A stretch of 23,215 bases of DNA from Carex sylvatica (taxonomy: Eukaryota; Streptophyta; Magnoliopsida; Poales; Cyperaceae): contig CAXKVR010000876.1 of the NCBI GenBank assembly GCA_964058845.1, positions 1 to 23,215 on the forward strand, written 5' to 3'. Of the stretch, positions 20,097-23,215 are shown piece by piece (position 1 is the stretch's first letter; the number at the start of each line of letters is the position of its first letter). The notes beneath the pieces were generated by a model. It ran no database searches and had not been told where the DNA came from. It was given only the letters and a program-made list of their open reading frames with translations. The position numbers and the translations under genes are program-made.

Positions 20097-21507
20097 GCAC
20101 TTTCTATTTAATTGAAAAATAATTTTTCTTCTCCTAATTTGAATCAACTTATAGACCGTACCTCTAGCCCATCCAATGTTGCATTTCATAGATGTCCATC
20201 CTTTATAATCAATCATCCGTTAACTAATTTGCAGAGCCGAAGGAGGCGGAGGAGGCGGAGGAGCCGAGCATTAAGGCTGAAAGATCAAAATTAATTCAAA
20301 TTTAGAAAGCATTTTATTTTTTTTGTTGTCCTCTGTGGAATAATAAGGTACCAACAAGGATAAGACTCTTTTAGGGGTTTTTTTTTCTTTTATTTCTTTT
20401 TGATATCATTGTGCAAATCTGAGTTATATAACTCTTTTATACACTCCTACGCATACATCTATTTGTAGTGATATAGGCCCATACCTACCAGGATAATTTA
20501 GGGCATTACAAAGGAAATTAAAATACTACAAGGAAATCAAATGGAGTAAAAATATAAAAAAATGGAGTAGAAGTTTTCTTTACCGGACATCTCGATGCCC
20601 TTGTAACATCTTAGTGCTCCAATATCTGAAAGGAGAGTAGTTTGGACATAAGATAAAAACCATAAATGAACCTAATTGGATAAAAAATACTTCAGATCTG
20701 ACTATAGGCCTTCAAACAGAAGTTGGAAGAACAAATGTTCCTAATCCAAAGTATTTTTTTACTATGTATATCTCTGACTACACCATGGATCAGAAATGCA
20801 ACTCGACTAAATTAGACTGAACAACACATAATGGCTGAAATATACCTATCTTACAGATGAATTTAATTTTGAGAGAAAGGGCGCTTTCTAATGAGAATAT
20901 TACCTAGGGCTTTCTTTCTCGTCCTACCATAAAATTCAACTTAAGCATGGAAGAGTAAAATGAAGATTTGACCTAGATAGATGGAACGAAGATGAAGTGA
21001 AACTACCTCTCAACTGCATTTTATGAGAGTAGATCAAATAAAATTAAGCTACTGCAGCTTAAGCTTTGTTTATAAATTGATCAGCATACTTATCATTGCT
21101 GTTGTTAAAAATACTAAAGAAATTGAGACTCGATCTCAGTCATCCATCATTGATCGAGTGGCTTAGATTAAATCAAGCACACAAAGCAAGAATGGCTCAA
21201 GCAGGGCAGCACTCGTCCGAGGCTACCTCAAAGCTGCCAATACCGTACTTCATGGCAGAAATTACTTGTCGAGGGTAAGGTCAGCCAGAATTCGTCGCAG
21301 GAGAAAAAGTTTAGAGAAGCAACCTCATGGTTCTCACAAACAAACAATAAACCGATAACCCAATAACCCAATAAACCATCTTAGTACCAGTAAGAAATGG
21401 TCTGCACAAAAACTAAAATAAAATAAAAAAGCTGTCAGAAACCAGCAAAGACTATCTGTTCATACCAGAAAAGTTTGATCTGTTCCATCAGGTCTATACC
21501 AAAATAA
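20097..21507. other. Intergenic DNA with two unassigned open stretches
   Basis: The stretch is mostly AT-rich. A GGAGGCGGA-rich piece at 20235-20305 follows a TTTGCAG acceptor-like site and can be read as PKEAEEAEEPSIKAERSKLI and on to a stop at 20303. An open, very basic frame at 21167-21358 includes ALVRGYLKAANTVLHGRNYL and ends in TAA at 21356. I recognise neither. Both may be remnants of exons. Nothing else was identified. Confidence 0.35.
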
Positions 21508-22140
21508 GCAAAATTCCAGGCAAACCATATTAGATTCATCTTTTGTAGTCGAGATGACGGGAAATGGAAGGAGTTATGCTTTCCAATAAAAGATTATATT
21601 TTCAGTCCTGAAGATGGGAATGCAGTATTTTACCAAGGAAAGGCTTACCGGATGGCAAGGGACGGGAAGCTTGGTGTATTTGACCCAATCACAGAATCAT
21701 GGTTTGTTCATGACAATCCAAATGCAGGGGTCTCTGAACCTCTGGATGGGATCAATTATCTCGTGGAATCAGACAACAATCTCTTTCGGGTATGGACTGA
21801 GCAGCATCCTCAAATATCTGTCGTTGTAATATATGTCCGTGTGTACAAGCTAGACCAATCTGAACACATGTGGAAGGAAACCAGGAGCTTAGGTGGCCGA
21901 TGCTTCTTTGTTTCGTTCAATCCTCTTTCCATCGAGATTGCAGAAGAATTTAGAGGAGAACATGATATGATATATTTTGTTGGTGAAACGACAGAAGTTG
22001 GGAGTTTTTTCTGTTATGACATACGCTGTGCATGTATGAATTTTCCTGAAGGCGCACCCATTCAAGACACTTTTTATCAGAAGAATTCTTGTTGGATAGT
22101 GCTTAAATGGGATTGTTCTTCATCTGGGGAGGAACATTAA
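21508..22140 (+). pseudogene. F-box/DUF295 C-terminal half, copy B (5'-truncated)
   Basis: A 210-codon open frame begins after a stop at 21505-21507 and ends in TAA at 22138-22140. It matches copy A from the AATTCCAGGCA junction onward: HIRFIFCSRDDGKWKELCFP, FYQGKAYRMARDGKLGVFDP, YKLDQSEHMWKETRSLGG, FNPLSIEIAEEFRGEHDMIY. It reads through the positions of two of copy A's stops (Arg at 21550, Gln in YKLDQ). The F-box and the first half of the DUF295 body are missing and the DNA upstream is unrelated. The first internal Met is at 21652 (162 aa). Without an F-box it could not act as an SCF adaptor. It is most likely a truncated duplicate, though the open frame suggests recent origin. Confidence 0.8.
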
Positions 22141-22315
22141 TTGGTTCTAATTTTTTAATGAAAACCTTTTTAATTTCTATTATTTTTTTCCAATTTTATT
22201 TTATTTTATTATTCGATAAAAGTTTGTTGAATGTGTGGATTTTATATATATGAGAACTCATTGCATGCTTTCAGACTTCTCGACTCTTTCTTTGAGAAAC
22301 TTTGGTCTACATTTG

Positions 22316-23026
22316 TATTAGACAGTACTCGTTGTTGGAGAGGTGAGATGTTAAGCCTCAGGATTAAGAAATGAAGAAAATTTGTCGAGTTATTAATTTA
22401 TTTTATTAGGGCTTGGGCCTCATGTTATTTCTATAATAAAACCGGAACTTCTATCCTAACCTATTCCAGCCCAGCCCAAAAGAAATAACGAATAAAAGAA
22501 AAAAGTAAAAGACGTCTGGGCCTCATTTGGACCCTTTTAAGATGATCTGAGCCGTAAAATTTAAATCAAACGCTTTAGACCGAGCCTTGGACCGTCGATG
22601 ACATGGATCTGAAATTGTTTCATCCGATTCTCTATTTCCGCACCTATTTAATTATAGGGATACGCTTTAAGAGTCGTGTCAGTTTAAAACGGATGTTGCA
22701 GATTACCTTACTAGATCTGAACTTCTCCTGAAACCAAAATCATCGCTTTAGGATTCGTGCCAGGTTTAAACGGATGATGTAGATCTCATTCTATACGGCA
22801 TAAATACGGCTGATACCGCACTGGATCTGAGCTCTTGGCAAAGGACGGGATTGCTTCGTCGGATTTTATCGGTTAACTCGTCGAGTTGGGTTTTTCTTTG
22901 AATCCACATCCTCTGAGGTAACAGAATATTTCTGTTTGGATCACGACCGTCCAATCGTGCAGATTCTGATTGGACGGTCCAGATCCAAACAGAAATATTT
23001 TGATACCTTAGGTGATACAAATTATT
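22316..23026. repeat. Duplicated segment, copy 2
   Basis: It aligns with about 6440-7185, the 3' flank of the zinc-finger gene, including GTTGGAGAGGTGAGATGTTA and the foldback at its far end. It joins the 3' flank of F-box copy B at ACATTTGTATTAGACAGTAC, where the two source sequences share the word ACATTT and a following TATTA. An extra stretch (about 22855-22895, containing CGGTTAACTCGTCGAGTTGG) is not in copy 1. Confidence 0.85.
22917..23007. repeat. Hairpin with about 39-bp arms, copy 2
   Basis: The left arm contains ATTTCTGTTTGGATCACGAC and the right arm ends GATCCAAACAGAAATATTTT. By eye about four of 39 arm positions mismatch, and the loop is about 13 nt. It pairs better than the copy at 7075-7167. 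Confidence 0.8.
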
Positions 23027-23045
23027 TTTCTCTACTAATGGATTG

Positions 23046-23198
23046 TACGCAAAAGTGTCTTACAATAACCTCTTTCGCTTGTTGCGCATAGAGGCAGCTA
23101 AATTGGGCAGGAAACAGCTGACGTACAAGCTTCTAGAAACCGATTATGATGATGATGAAGAATTAGTGATTTGGAATGGAGAAATTAACAGTAGATAG
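23046..23198 (+). other. Unassigned open frame at the window edge
   Basis: An open frame reads SYNNLFRLLRIEAAKLGRKQ and then an acidic LLETDYDDDEELVIW before a TAG at 23196-23198. It has no in-frame ATG nearby, but a pyrimidine-rich stretch and CGCAAAAG at 23049-23056 could form a splice acceptor. The composition looks coding. I do not recognise the family. It may be the last exon, or a decayed exon, of a gene. Nothing recognisable follows to the end of the window. Confidence 0.3.
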
Positions 23199-23215
23199 CT
23201 TCAGTTTTAAGCACA

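Noticed and set aside
20041..20240. Splicing from CA/GTAAGC near 20092 into the fragment at 20235
   Set aside because: In the DUF295 frame the same bases give a TAA stop at 20094, and the joined frame would be Arg-rich low-complexity sequence. The stop is the simpler reading.
23046..23198. Assigning the edge frame to a VPS16-like vesicle protein
   Set aside because: The GRKQLTYKLLE pattern is only faintly similar to a short helical piece of that family. That is too little to name it.

Overview
This window is nuclear DNA from a flowering plant. It has a seven-exon gene with GT/AG introns, AT-rich intergenic DNA, MITE-type transposons, and plant-specific families (F-box/DUF295 proteins, an extra-large G protein and a NIPA/ILP1-like zinc finger). 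The species cannot be named from sequence alone.

Layout. Positions 1-1000 are AT-rich and hold two transposon remnants. Positions 1119-6231 carry the one gene that reads as clearly intact: a + strand, seven-exon gene for a 541-aa C3HC zinc-finger protein (NIPA/ILP1-like), with a MULE-type MITE in intron 3. Its 3' flank (about 6440-7185) is repeated at about 22316-23026. A 451-bp hAT-like element with an 8-bp target duplication lies at 8085-8535. Positions 8663-9791 hold a broken F-box/DUF295 gene (copy A). Its C-terminal half is repeated in open form at 21508-22140 (copy B). Positions 10172-12290 hold a decayed, intron-containing extra-large G-protein (XLG) pseudogene.

From about 13068 to 20096 lies a head-to-tail array of five units (C1-C5), period about 1.68 kb, of a second F-box/DUF295 lineage. 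C1 keeps the longest reading frame (366 aa) but has a stop in the F-box and has lost the TATA-containing promoter. C2 keeps the F-box start but is frameshifted. C3 and C4 carry several stops. C5 has lost about 0.8 kb internally but keeps what looks like the original C-terminus. Shared variants switch partner along the units, which points to gene conversion or unequal exchange. A block of about 200 bp ends units C1-C4 and also lies between F-box copy A and the XLG pseudogene, tying the two F-box lineages together.

Overall this is one housekeeping-type gene next to a duplicating and decaying F-box cluster. Nothing here looks like a new multi-gene system. The most interesting material is the mosaic array, the 50-bp repeat read in two frames, and the 39-bp-arm hairpin carried in both copies of the duplicated flank.
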